DNA of 64,000 nt from assembly GCA_934432725.1 (NCBI GenBank), contig CAKRZE010000001.1:124001-188000 (forward strand), given 5' to 3'. Both the position numbers and the translations under genes were made by a program. The notes under the pieces are model-generated. The model had not been told where the DNA came from and made no database searches. It saw only the letters and a program-made list of their open reading frames with translations. Source of the DNA: an uncultured Eubacteriales bacterium (GTDB taxonomy: Bacteria; Bacillota; Clostridia; Oscillospirales; CAG-272). This document shows, in pieces, positions 1 through 8,183 of this stretch. Each line of letters begins with the position of its first letter. Position 1 is the stretch's first letter.

Positions 1-395
1 CCGGAAAGCGTCAATGCCGTAATTGCGGCACAGCAGCCGGGAACAGAGGTGACAGGGATCCCGGCAGCAATACACTCTCCGACAAGCTCCTCTCCCGGGT
101 CGGAAATTGCCGGGGTTCCGGCATCCGTCACAAGGGCGCAGGATTCTCCTGCCAGAAGGCGCTTCAGGATGGCTTCGCTTGCCTCATGGCGGTTATGATC
201 GTGATAGGGGATCATCGACTGCACAATCCCCATAGTTGAAAGCAGCCGCGCTGCCACACGGGTATCCTCTGCGGCAATAAAATTGACCTCCGTTAAAATC
301 TTAACGGCACGCGCCGAAAGATCGGAAAGATTGCCGATCGGCGTTGCAACGAGGTACAGCGTACCTTCCTCAACCCTGTTCTTTTCATCTGTCAT
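1..395 (-). CDS. rsmI: 16S rRNA (cytidine(1402)-2'-O)-methyltransferase RsmI, 3' part beyond the window
   Basis: RsmI methylates the 2'-OH of C1402 in the decoding centre of 16S rRNA, using S-adenosylmethionine in the cytoplasm. The visible 131 N-terminal codons hold the family hallmarks: TLYLVATPIGNL (residues 12-23), AAEDTR (41-46), the HDHN segment (about 65-68) and VTDAGTPAISDPG (89-101). The reading frame runs off the left edge of the window, so about half of a typical ~280-residue protein is missing. The ATG at 395 lies inside the last codons of the upstream methyltransferase gene (11-bp overlap), which implies translational coupling. The order trmN6-rsmI matches the yabB-yabC neighbourhood known in Bacillus. 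The family assignment is secure. Confidence 0.95.
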   Translation of the reverse strand, partial: MTDEKNRVEEGTLYLVATPIGNLSDLSARAVKILTEVNFIAAEDTRVAARLLSTMGIVQSMIPYHDHNRHEASEAILKRLLAGESCALVTDAGTPAISDPGEELVGECIAAGIPVTSVPGCCAAITALTLS

Positions 396-1110
396 AAAAA
401 TCACCGTCTCGATAAATTTTTTGAATATCCTCCGTGTCCTGACCGTCTCCATCCGTAAGGATCAGCGGGCGCAGCAGGCGAAGACCGCTTGACGCACCCT
501 TTTTTGCCTCCAGAAGAACAAGACACGGCTCATGCCGGACCGTGGCGGAAACGAATACGGCGCGCTTCGGCTCCAATCCCGCCCCCCGCAGCGCTGCCAT
601 AAGATCCGTAAGCCTGTCCGGACGATAGACGCAGTAAAACAGTCCGCCGTATTTCAGGCATGCCGATGCGGCGGAGCAGAACGCTTCAATTCCGCCCATC
701 ACCTCATGGCGTGCGATGAATTTCACCTCAGCTTCATTGGGAAAACCTGAGTCCTGCTTCATATAGGGCGGATTTGTAAAAACGATATCCGTTTCCCCGC
801 GGAAATCACGCAGGTCCATCGGGAGCACAGAAATCTTATCCTTCAATCCGTTGAGGGTTATATTTTTTTCGGCAATCGCAGCACAGGATTCCTGCACCTC
901 CAGTGCCGTAATGTGCGCCAGCTTATTTCTTTTGGCAAGAAGCATGGAAATAATGCCGGACCCGGTCCCGAATTCCACCGCATGGCAGCGCGGAGCGCGG
1001 CGGACAAACGCAGCCAGCAGCAGTGCATCTGTTCCGAACAACAGTCCGTCCGGATGCTGCAAAAGCGAAAGCTGATCATTCACTTCAATCACATTGGCAT
1101 CGGCATTCAA
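385..1110 (-). CDS. trmN6: tRNA1(Val) adenine(37)-N6-methyltransferase family protein (TrmN6/YabB-like)
   Basis: This is a 241-residue class I SAM-dependent methyltransferase. The SAM-binding motif VEFGTGSG is at residues 45-52, and the catalytic NPPY motif of N6-adenine methylases is at 113-116, preceded by DIVFT. Family members methylate A37 of tRNA; that exact substrate is inferred from homology and from linkage to rsmI. The start is a TTG at 1110 with a good GGAG six bases upstream; no in-frame ATG fits the amino terminus better. The gene overlaps rsmI by 11 bp and is probably co-transcribed with it. Assignment to the methyltransferase family is strong; specificity for tRNA1(Val) is less certain outside Gammaproteobacteria. 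Confidence 0.85.
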   Translation of the reverse strand: MNADANVIEVNDQLSLLQHPDGLLFGTDALLLAAFVRRAPRCHAVEFGTGSGIISMLLAKRNKLAHITALEVQESCAAIAEKNITLNGLKDKISVLPMDLRDFRGETDIVFTNPPYMKQDSGFPNEAEVKFIARHEVMGGIEAFCSAASACLKYGGLFYCVYRPDRLTDLMAALRGAGLEPKRAVFVSATVRHEPCLVLLEAKKGASSGLRLLRPLILTDGDGQDTEDIQKIYRDGDFYDR

Positions 1111-1416
1111 TGCGTTCTCCTTTCCCGGCTTCTTGCCGAATTTGTTTTCGTATAAAATGCAGGCAGGGAATATTTCGCGGATACGAGGAAAGCACGGCGG
1201 GGCTTCTCATGAAAAGCATATCCGAAAGCAATTGCGTTTAAGCATCGGATGCGGTCAGGTGCCGCGCAGGAGCGTTCAAAAGGGTCCATCGCCGATATGC
1301 CGCATATCCTGCGCCTGTTTTTGCACTGACCGTACCGATCCCCACACTATACGGCAGAATCCCGCAAACAACGCTCCGGTCTGCGGGTGTCTGTTTCCGG
1401 GCAAACTCCTTCCGGT
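1111..1416. other. intergenic region between trmN6 and murD
   Basis: No convincing gene is present; open frames here are short, lack ribosome binding sites and have no recognisable motifs. On the minus strand downstream of murD a CCCGCA/TGCGGG dyad (about 1353-1386) could be a weak terminator, but it lacks a long U-tract. Confidence 0.4.
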
Positions 1417-2775
1417 TCACACAAAGGACTGAACCAGCTCCTTAAACGCCCTTCCGCGCACCTCAAAATTCGGAAACGCATCAAAGCTTGCACATGCAGG
1501 GGAGAGAAGAACCACATCGCCCGGAGCTGCAAGCTCCTTCGCGCGCAGCACGGCATCGCGCAGATCAGAGGCATTGACCAGAGCCGGAGCGTTTTCCCGA
1601 TAATCCGGACAGGAGGTGATTGCCTCTCTGATCTTTCCGGCGGTTGCGCCGGTCAGTATCACAGCCTTTGCCTTTTCGCAGACCGGCTTTCCGAGCGGAT
1701 CAAACGGAATGTGTTTGTCGTATCCGCCCATGATCACAATCACCTTCTGACGGAAAGCGGAAAGAGCCGCAATCGTGCGCGTCGGACTGGAATCAATGGA
1801 GCTGTTATAATACCGGACGCCGTCAAATTCACGTACAAGCTCACACCGATGCTCCACGCCGCCGAAGGTTTCGGCAAGACGGGCAATGATCTCTTTTCCG
1901 ACAAGCGGATATACCGCCGCGGTCATCGCCATATAATTTTCGATGTTATGGTGACCGGGAAGAAGCACCTTCTCGGTTTCAAAAATCTTTTCGTCTCCGT
2001 ACCATACAAAGCCGTCATGCTCGCAAACTTCTCCGTCCCCGCCGAACATAACCACCTCGGTTCCGGGTCTCGCGGCATTTGCCATAGCGCGCGTTGTCTC
2101 ATTTGCGGCATTGAGCACCAACCGGGAGCCGGGCTTCTGGAATCGGAATATATTTTTCTTGGACTCGGTATATTCCTCCATACCGGTATGCCAGTCAAGA
2201 TGGTTCGGAGCCACATTGGTAATCACGGCAATGTCGGGCGAACGGTGCATGGCATGGAGCTGAAACGAAGAAAGCTCCACCACCGCAAGGTCGTCTGCAT
2301 GCATGGCTTCGACAAGCGGAAGAAGCGGTCTGCCGATATTCCCGCCGACATAAACCTTATCCTTTCCGAACTTCTCCGAAAGAGCAAGATATGTCAGCGT
2401 GGTCGTTGTCGTCTTCCCGTCAGAGCCGGTGATGCCGACAATCCTGCACGGACACAGCTCAAAAAAAAGCTCCATTTCCGAGGTGAGCAGAGAACCGTGC
2501 AAAACCGCCTCCCTCAGCTTCGGGTGATCGGAACGGATGCCGGGGGCTTTGCAGATAATATCCTCGTTGATGCCGTCAAGATAGGAATCCCCGCAAATGA
2601 ATCGCACCCCCTTCTGTTTCAGCGCCTGTGCTTCCGCAGGGAGCTGTTCAAACGGCTTGCGGTCCCGTGCCGTCACTGCGGCGCCGTGTGAAAGAAAAAA
2701 AGAAATCACGGGCGTATTGGATATTCCAACGCCAACCACCGAAACGGTCTTATGATGAAAATCATATTGCAGCAT
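1417..2775 (-). CDS. murD: UDP-N-acetylmuramoyl-L-alanine--D-glutamate ligase MurD
   Basis: MurD adds D-glutamate to UDP-MurNAc-L-Ala, an ATP-dependent cytoplasmic step of peptidoglycan precursor synthesis. The 452-residue protein has the expected three-domain Mur-ligase order: an N-terminal Rossmann-like domain (VSVVGVGISN, 11-20), the ATP-binding loop GITGSDGKTTT (114-124) and the central-domain segment NHLDWH (about 182-187), followed by a C-terminal ligase domain. The ATG at 2775 is chosen because a GGGAGGA lies about 10 bases upstream; a TTG at 2793 would lie upstream of that site. Unusually it is not in a dcw cluster: no mraY, ftsW or murG is adjacent, so the gene stands alone here. Confidence 0.93.
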   Translation of the reverse strand: MLQYDFHHKTVSVVGVGISNTPVISFFLSHGAAVTARDRKPFEQLPAEAQALKQKGVRFICGDSYLDGINEDIICKAPGIRSDHPKLREAVLHGSLLTSEMELFFELCPCRIVGITGSDGKTTTTTLTYLALSEKFGKDKVYVGGNIGRPLLPLVEAMHADDLAVVELSSFQLHAMHRSPDIAVITNVAPNHLDWHTGMEEYTESKKNIFRFQKPGSRLVLNAANETTRAMANAARPGTEVVMFGGDGEVCEHDGFVWYGDEKIFETEKVLLPGHHNIENYMAMTAAVYPLVGKEIIARLAETFGGVEHRCELVREFDGVRYYNSSIDSSPTRTIAALSAFRQKVIVIMGGYDKHIPFDPLGKPVCEKAKAVILTGATAGKIREAITSCPDYRENAPALVNASDLRDAVLRAKELAAPGDVVLLSPACASFDAFPNFEVRGRAFKELVQSFV

Positions 2776-3361
2776 AAAGCTCTGTCCTCCCAAATGAAGT
2801 TGTTCTCCCCATATGTGATGTCATCCGTCCGGCTGCCGAGCGCCGTTTTGCTCATTCCGCAAAGCGGGCCGTGCAGAAAGACGCAGAGCATCAGCGGGAA
2901 CGGTCAGTAAACGCCTGACCGGATAACAATCGGAAAAACGTGAAGAGAAAGCAGCAAAAAGCATTCATGAATATTGATGCATCGCGCCGCCTTTTCCCGA
3001 AAAGCGCCGATGCGCTTCGATCAATGCGAAATGCGGAATAACGGCAAGCTCAGACAGAGGAAAACACAGCCTCCGACGAGCCGGAATCTGTCCCGCAGGC
3101 AACCCTGTCATATACCTGCGGAAAAGCAGTCAGGGCACCGATATAAAGTCCTCTCCCGGTGTTTCCCCATAAGCAAAAGGGCTTCTGCCGCCGCATGGAC
3201 AGGATAAGCAATGCGCCGGGAAGCGAACGCGCAGCCTTCCGCATCCGTGCAGAGCATCAAAAAATCGGCTCCGGCGGTTTTCTTCAGATGTACGCGGGGA
3301 CTTCGGCGCTGCTGTTCTGCCCGCAATACCCTCAAAATGCTGATGCGCCCGCCGCCGCGCG
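2776..3361. other. intergenic region without recognisable gene
   Basis: About 590 bp between murD and the cysteine desulfurase. Small frames exist on both strands, including an 85-codon frame (3108-3365, minus) whose GTG overlaps the desulfurase stop codon. None has a plausible Shine-Dalgarno or a known motif. Confidence 0.4.
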
Positions 3362-4537
3362 TCACCTCATGCGTGCCAGCCGCAAAAGCCCCGCGCGCAG
3401 AACCTCGGCAAAGCGCGAAAGCTCCTCCTCCGTGTTGTCTGCACCCATACTGATCCGAAGCGTACAGTCAGCCTCCCGTTCTGTCAGACCGAACGCCAGA
3501 AGCACCGGACTTGCGGTTCTGTGATGAGAGGAGCAGGCGGAGCCGCTGGAAACACAGATATTTTCCGCAGAAAGGTAGCGCAGCATGACCTCGCTCTTGA
3601 TGCCGGGAAGCGTCAGACTGACGATGCCGGGCCAATATGCACCGCAGGGTGAATTGACACGGACCTCTTCCGGAAGGCATGCCAAAAGATGCTTCCGCAG
3701 CCGTATCATATGCTCGGAAAGCTGCGCTCCGGCATGCTGTCTTTCTCGCACCGCCTCTGCAAAGCCCGCGATTCCGGGCATATTTTCGGTTCCGGAGCGC
3801 AGCCCGTTCTCCTGTCCGCCGCCCCATGTAACAGGAAGCAGCTGCTTTTTGCGGAGCAGGACAGGGTCGATGTACAGCGCGCCGATCCCCTTCGGACCGT
3901 TGATTTTATGCCCGGATACTGTGACAAGGTCTGCGCGGAGCTTTTCCGGCAGAACCGGCAGCTTTCCGAATGCCTGCACGGCATCGGTGTGCGTGATGCA
4001 GGACGGCACCGTTTCTTTCACAAGTCCGAAGGCGCTTTTAATATCATAGGCAGCACCGGTCTCATTGTTGACCGTCATAATACTGACAAGGACCGTATGA
4101 TCGGTTAAAGCGCCGCGCAGCTCATCAAGGTCAAGAACGCCGTTTTTGGTGGACAGCCGCACGACCTCGCATTTTCCCTCCCGCTCCAGATGCGCGACAG
4201 GTTCTGAAATTGCGGGGTGCTCACTGTCCGTTATAATCACGCGCGGAAGGAAATTCCTGTGCTTTGCAGTCAACACACCCGTCACGGCAAGATTATCCGC
4301 CTCCGTACCGCTTCCCGTAAAGACAAGCGCCCCGGTCTGCGCCGGATTTCGTATGCCGAATGCCGAAAGAACAGTCTGCCGGGAATCCTGAAGCAGCTTA
4401 TTTGCTTCCATTCCGCAGCAGTGAACCGAGGACGGATTTCCCCAGCAGACATTCAGCGCCTCCAGCATGCGTTGCGCGACCCCGGGACTTGGAGCCGTGG
4501 TCGCGCTGTTATCTAAATATATTCTTTTTTCCGTCAT
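3362..4537 (-). CDS. cysteine desulfurase, NifS/IscS family
   Basis: This is a pyridoxal-phosphate enzyme that removes sulfur from cysteine and carries it as a persulfide for Fe-S cluster or tRNA thiolation pathways. The 391 residues match the family length. Visible landmarks are YLDNSATT (7-14), TGSGTEADN (74-82), the SEHPAI histidine (107), the PLP-binding lysine in VSGHKINGPKG (K211) and the catalytic cysteine in SSGSACSS (C335), which shows the loop pattern of the NifS/IscS class. Neither iscU nor thiI is adjacent, so the sulfur acceptor is not evident. The lipoprotein gene upstream ends 6 bp before this start, so the two are probably co-transcribed. Confidence 0.92.
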   Translation of the reverse strand: MTEKRIYLDNSATTAPSPGVAQRMLEALNVCWGNPSSVHCCGMEANKLLQDSRQTVLSAFGIRNPAQTGALVFTGSGTEADNLAVTGVLTAKHRNFLPRVIITDSEHPAISEPVAHLEREGKCEVVRLSTKNGVLDLDELRGALTDHTVLVSIMTVNNETGAAYDIKSAFGLVKETVPSCITHTDAVQAFGKLPVLPEKLRADLVTVSGHKINGPKGIGALYIDPVLLRKKQLLPVTWGGGQENGLRSGTENMPGIAGFAEAVRERQHAGAQLSEHMIRLRKHLLACLPEEVRVNSPCGAYWPGIVSLTLPGIKSEVMLRYLSAENICVSSGSACSSHHRTASPVLLAFGLTEREADCTLRISMGADNTEEELSRFAEVLRAGLLRLARMR

Positions 4538-4543
4538 AATCCG

Positions 4544-5089
4544 TCAGTCGTCAAACATAATATGCGATACTATGCTTTCGGCATCCTCCAGACCCTTTTG
4601 ATAATGCTCCTCTGTGGAGGTATAGGTGAAAATGTAAACATATCCCTCCCGGATGGCAATCACCTGCATGAATTTATAGGAGACCTCCGAAAGCTTTGCC
4701 GTGTATACATACTTCAGTCCCGGAACAGTCCCGTCGAGGAGGATATTTTCTCCCTCCGTCTCATAGGAAAGCTCCGAAAACGATTTCCGAAGCGCATCGG
4801 AATATGCGCTCCAATACTCGCTGAGGGATGTGGACGAATCCTCCAGCTTCTGCGGATAGAAAGAGATGTTCCCGGAGTCCGTAGATGCGGTTGTCAGTCC
4901 GGTGGAGGTGTCAACGGTCCATGTGTTCGGCACATAAAGCTTATAGGAGGCGTCCTTTCCGGATGCGAGCTGCATGCCGGCGGGAACCCATGAATCTCCG
5001 ATCGACTGTCCGCTGCACGCCATAAGGATCGCGCCCACCGCGAGGAGGACAACAATCGAAACGATTTTTTTCACATCTTTTTTTTGCAT
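4544..5089 (-). CDS. predicted lipoprotein with a PsbP/DUF1795-like domain
   Basis: The protein has 181 residues. A basic N-terminus (MQKKDVKK) and hydrophobic segment end in the lipobox LMAC (C25), which predicts a membrane-anchored lipoprotein exported by Sec and processed by signal peptidase II. The mature part (YKLYVPNTWTVD, later SYKFMQVIAI and YIFTYTSTEEHY) resembles the PsbP-like fold found in small Firmicute lipoproteins; this is a pattern judgement, not a proven homology. An ATG at 5095 is in frame, but the AAAGGG is only two bases from it, so the ATG at 5089 fits better. A strong promoter lies about 80 bp upstream, divergent from the PfkB kinase promoter. Function is unknown. Confidence 0.75.
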   Translation of the reverse strand: MQKKDVKKIVSIVVLLAVGAILMACSGQSIGDSWVPAGMQLASGKDASYKLYVPNTWTVDTSTGLTTASTDSGNISFYPQKLEDSSTSLSEYWSAYSDALRKSFSELSYETEGENILLDGTVPGLKYVYTAKLSEVSYKFMQVIAIREGYVYIFTYTSTEEHYQKGLEDAESIVSHIMFDD

Positions 5090-5165
5090 ATCCATAACCC
5101 TTTCTCAGACGGGAATCACGCAGAGAAGCAAAAGGCTTTGCGCAAAATCTCCAAATACATCTAAT

Positions 5166-5194
5166 ATTATATGCATAAAACTCTGAATTGTCAA
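5166..5194 (-). promoter_or_regulatory. sigma-A promoter of the lipoprotein/cysteine desulfurase unit
   Basis: On the minus strand TTGACA (5189-5194) is followed by a 17-bp spacer and TATAAT (5166-5171). This is a near-consensus promoter placed correctly for the lipoprotein gene. Confidence 0.8.
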
Positions 5195-5223
5195 TTAATT
5201 TTCCGTAAACACTCATATAGATG

Positions 5224-5252
5224 TTGAAAAAAGGAAAATCTTATGTTACAAT
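5224..5252 (+). promoter_or_regulatory. sigma-A promoter of the PfkB kinase gene
   Basis: TTGAAA (5224-5229), 17 bp, TACAAT (5247-5252). It diverges from the lipoprotein promoter 30 bp away, so a shared regulator is possible. Confidence 0.7.
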
Positions 5253-5362
5253 AGAAGTATGAATTTATTGTGAGAGGGTATCCTGCGCACATACAAATTA
5301 ATTCCGGAAGCCGCCTGTTTTTAAAACAGAGCAGGCAGCGCTTCGAAAGGTGTGGTGATGGC

Positions 5363-6304
5363 ATGAAGCCGCGGATTCTTGTGGTCAGCTCTGCAAGCAT
5401 GGATTTTTATATGGAGGTTCCCGCGCTTCCCAGACCGGGAAGATCCTGTCCGGCATCGGAGTATTCAATGCTGCCGGGAGGAAAGGGAGCCATTGTTTCC
5501 GCCGCATTGTCCGAATTCGGTGCCGACCCGGTTTTCTGCACAAGGCTCGGCTCGGATTCCAACGGAACCAGACTGCGCAACTTTTATGCGGAATCCGGAA
5601 TCGATAACCGCTTTGTCGGACTGACGCGCGGCTGCCGGACAGGCATGAATGTTGTCATGACGGATCCTGAGGGAAACAATATGCGGGTATCCTGCAACGG
5701 GCTCTCGGACCGGCTGCGTCCCTCCGATGTGGAGGATGCCTTCACCTGTTATCCGGACGGAGTGCTTCTGCAATTTGAGGTTCCGTCGGACACGGTGATC
5801 GCCGCAACGGAATTCGCTGCGGAGCAGAACATTCCGGTGTTTGTGGACGCGAGCGCATCCAACATGAAGGTTCCGCTGGAGGAGCTGAAAAACGTTGAGA
5901 TTTTTTGCCCGAATGAAGAAACGACCGAGGCGCTGACCGGCTGTAAGCTGAGAACCCCCGATGAATGCATGCGCGCCGCCCTTGCCTTCAATACAAGGGT
6001 GCCTGCAAAATACTATGTACTGAGAATGGCGGAGCGGGGAGCGTTTCTTTACGACGGCAGGATCTACAGGATTGTCACAACCTATGACACGGACGTTATC
6101 GATACGTACGGCGCCGGCGATATTTTCTGTGCCATGCTGTTTTCGGAATACCTGAAAAACGGCGGCAATATCCTGCATGCGATTGAGTATGCCAACATCG
6201 CGGCATCCATCAGTGTCTCCCGCAAGGGCGGCATAGCAGCGATTCCCTCAACGGAAGAGGTAGAGGCTTTCATCCGCGACAATGAGGTTCAATTCGAACA
6301 GTAA
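5363..6304 (+). CDS. PfkB-family carbohydrate kinase (ribokinase-like)
   Basis: A 313-residue sugar kinase that transfers phosphate from ATP to a sugar or nucleoside hydroxyl. Family marks are the N-terminal PGGKGA (38-43), the Mg/phosphate motif PNEETTE (183-189) and the C-terminal DTYGAGD (247-253), with D253 as catalytic base. The second residue after DT is Tyr, where ribokinases usually have Thr. The frame opens at a GTG at 5270, but the ATG at 5363 has a GAAAGG site about 9 bases upstream and starts the conserved MKPRILVV strand, so it is preferred. The hydrolase gene follows after 12 bp. The substrate is unknown; ribose is one possibility among several. Confidence 0.85.
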   Translation: MKPRILVVSSASMDFYMEVPALPRPGRSCPASEYSMLPGGKGAIVSAALSEFGADPVFCTRLGSDSNGTRLRNFYAESGIDNRFVGLTRGCRTGMNVVMTDPEGNNMRVSCNGLSDRLRPSDVEDAFTCYPDGVLLQFEVPSDTVIAATEFAAEQNIPVFVDASASNMKVPLEELKNVEIFCPNEETTEALTGCKLRTPDECMRAALAFNTRVPAKYYVLRMAERGAFLYDGRIYRIVTTYDTDVIDTYGAGDIFCAMLFSEYLKNGGNILHAIEYANIAASISVSRKGGIAAIPSTEEVEAFIRDNEVQFEQ

Positions 6305-6316
6305 ACGGAGCATGGT

Positions 6317-7297
6317 ATGGGGTACGTAAAAACAGAACACACCGGAATCCTGTCTGAGGGCGGCAGGATGCTGTCCTATATGCTGTTTGAGCCGGAAAGC
6401 CCGCCGAAAGCAATCCTGCATATTCTTCCCGGACTTGCCGAAGACCCGGACAGGCTGGAAGAAGCCGGACTGCCCGCGCACATGACGGATGCCGGCATTT
6501 TGGTTTGCTGTGCCACCGCCCAAGTCAAGACGGAGCAAGGCGGCGGAATCGATATCTCCTGGCTTCCGGAAAAAGACTCCGTCACAGAGCTTTTCGGCGT
6601 GCTTCGAAAAAAATACCGAAACCTCCCGTATATCGTTTTGGGAATCGGGACGGGATCGCTTGTTCTGCGCAGTCTGCTTCCGGAGGCAGGCACGATGTTT
6701 GACGGATGCGCACTGTGCGGAACCTATACGGAGACCGCGGGTACCCTGACTCCTCTGCTTCTCGCAAGACTCGCCTCGCTCTTGTTCGGAGATGCGCACG
6801 CCTGCGGCACGGTCACAAGACTGCATTACGGTCGGATGAACGCCGTGTGCAGGGCGGAGCAGAGCCGTCTGCTCTCTTGGCTCTGTTCCGGGCAGGGAGA
6901 CAGCCGCGCGGCAGAGAAACCGTATATACTGCCGGACGGCAGAATCCGCGCATATACCGCCGGGGAGTGTCTGGAGCTTTACCGTTTAATCCGCGCACTC
7001 AATGCAGAGGACGCTTCGGAAAAGCTTCCGCGTTCGCTTCCGGTTCTGCTGCTTTCCGGGAAGGAGGATCCCGCAGGAGGCATGGGAGAGGGCATACGCG
7101 CATTGCATCAGGCTCTGTTTGAGGCAGAGCTTGACGATCTGCAAATGAAGCTCTATGACGGATGCCGTCATGCACTTATGTATGAGCCTTGCCGGGAGCA
7201 GCTTTATGCCGATCTTGAGGACTGGATCCTCGGCATCTGCCAGGCAAAGCTGCAATGCAAAACGCTTCCCGCCTTCCGAAAGCCGGATACGGATTGA
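6317..7297 (+). CDS. alpha/beta-hydrolase-like protein lacking the nucleophilic serine
   Basis: The 326-residue protein follows the layout of monoacylglycerol-lipase/lysophospholipase-like hydrolases (Hydrolase_4 type). It has an N-terminal strand (AILHILPGLAE, 32-42), the nucleophile elbow, and late Asp and His motifs (SGKEDP, D251; DGCRHALM, H285). In relatives the elbow reads GHSMGS; here it is GIGTGS (109-114), so position 111 is Gly instead of Ser. The acid and base remain. It may be a non-catalytic binding protein or use another residue. The gene sits 12 bp after the PfkB kinase and ends before a strong terminator, so the pair is an operon. Confidence 0.75.
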   Translation: MGYVKTEHTGILSEGGRMLSYMLFEPESPPKAILHILPGLAEDPDRLEEAGLPAHMTDAGILVCCATAQVKTEQGGGIDISWLPEKDSVTELFGVLRKKYRNLPYIVLGIGTGSLVLRSLLPEAGTMFDGCALCGTYTETAGTLTPLLLARLASLLFGDAHACGTVTRLHYGRMNAVCRAEQSRLLSWLCSGQGDSRAAEKPYILPDGRIRAYTAGECLELYRLIRALNAEDASEKLPRSLPVLLLSGKEDPAGGMGEGIRALHQALFEAELDDLQMKLYDGCRHALMYEPCREQLYADLEDWILGICQAKLQCKTLPAFRKPDTD

Positions 7298-7374
7298 GCC
7301 GGACAAAGCCGTTTTGCCGGCATCCCCTTCCGGAGACCTTCAGACTGCCGTCGCCGAAAAAGCATGTCCCCGCA

Positions 7375-7407
7375 GGGAGACGGAGCGTTGCTCCGCGCTC
7401 CCTTTTG
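7375..7407 (+). terminator. Rho-independent terminator after the PfkB/hydrolase operon
   Basis: GGGAG-A-CGGAG (7375-7385) pairs with CTCCG-CG-CTCCC (7391-7402) around a CGTTG loop and is followed by TTTT. Confidence 0.75.
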
Positions 7408-7572
7408 TGTGCCATAACATATGAGACTCTCTTTCGGCACAGGGGAATTCCGACTGTCTGCAGTATGGCATAGAGAGCCATTCCGGAATAAAAAAAGCAC
7501 CGGCTCCTTGCTGTTTTTCAGAGCGAAGCGGTTGAGGCGGCAAAGAAACGTTCATATTTCAAAAGACGAAAG

Positions 7573-7612
7573 AAAGGAAGCTTTCGCAAAGCGGAAGCGT
7601 TGATTCTGATTA
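7573..7612 (+). promoter_or_regulatory. hairpin-bridged Shine-Dalgarno leader of ruvX
   Basis: AAAGGA (7573-7578) is separated from the ATG at 7612 by 33 nt. In between, GCTTTCGC (7580-7587) pairs with GCGGAAGC (7591-7598) around AAA. Thirteen bases separate the stem from the ATG. The same design recurs upstream of at least eight other genes in this window. Confidence 0.7.
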
Positions 7613-8040
7613 TGAAACGATATCTCGGCATTGATTACGGAGATGTCCGCACGGGACTTGCCGTAAACGATTCGCTCGGCATTATTGCCAGCGGAATCGG
7701 CACCATAGAAGCGGGAGGACCGCGCGTTCTTGCAAAAAAAATTGCAGCCGTTTGCCGGGAACGTCAGATTGAAGAGATCGTTCTCGGAAATCCGGTCAAC
7801 ATGAACGGAACAGCGGGACCCCGCACCGAAAAAATCACCGCATTTGCCGAAATGCTTCGGGAGGAAACGGGACTTGACGTTCATTTGATGGATGAACGCT
7901 GTACGACAATGGTCGCAGCAAGGTATCTCAATGAGACAAACACGAGGGGAAAAAAGCGGAAAGCGGTCATTGACACGCTCTCGGCGGAAATCATTCTTCA
8001 GGATTATATGGATATGTGCAAAAGAGGGCTTCAGCCGTAA
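7612..8040 (+). CDS. ruvX: putative pre-16S rRNA nuclease / Holliday junction resolvase RuvX (YqgF)
   Basis: A 142-residue RNase H-like protein of the YqgF/RuvX family, which acts in maturation of the 5' end of 16S rRNA; it was first described as a resolvase. The first strand LGIDYGDVRTGLAV (5-18) supplies the first metal-binding Asp (D8). EIVLGNPVNMNG and MDERCTTMVA carry the further acidic and arginine positions, and the C-terminal DTLSAEIILQDYM is characteristic. The length is typical. A TTG at 7600 is in frame, but the ATG at 7612 begins the conserved MKRYLGIDYG. The leader has a hairpin between Shine-Dalgarno and start. The gene is flanked by a terminator and by the ABC exporter promoter, so it is probably monocistronic. 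Confidence 0.92.
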   Translation: MKRYLGIDYGDVRTGLAVNDSLGIIASGIGTIEAGGPRVLAKKIAAVCRERQIEEIVLGNPVNMNGTAGPRTEKITAFAEMLREETGLDVHLMDERCTTMVAARYLNETNTRGKKRKAVIDTLSAEIILQDYMDMCKRGLQP

Positions 8041-8101
8041 GCAGACGGCTCTTTACGGGGCTTACTCCGGCTTGCGGGGAACGGTTCTTCCGAAAAATGA
8101 C

Positions 8102-8130
8102 TTGACAAATTCAAAAAATGATTCTATTAT
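8102..8130 (+). promoter_or_regulatory. sigma-A promoter of the heterodimeric ABC exporter
   Basis: TTGACA (8102-8107), 17-bp spacer, TATTAT (8125-8130), 53 bp before the first exporter gene. Confidence 0.8.
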
Positions 8131-8183
8131 AGTAAACATGCCCTTTTAGTATTCGGTATTGTTCAGAGATAAAGGAGAAACAA

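Noticed and set aside
1387..2691. Long plus-strand frame of 434 codons opposite murD
   Set aside because: It is the antisense shadow of murD, whose motifs are complete; the frame has no ribosome binding site and no recognisable domain.
3108..3365. 85-codon minus-strand frame whose GTG overlaps the cysteine desulfurase stop
   Set aside because: The GAGG touches the start with no spacing, there is no known motif and the codon content is arginine-rich; it is probably not translated.
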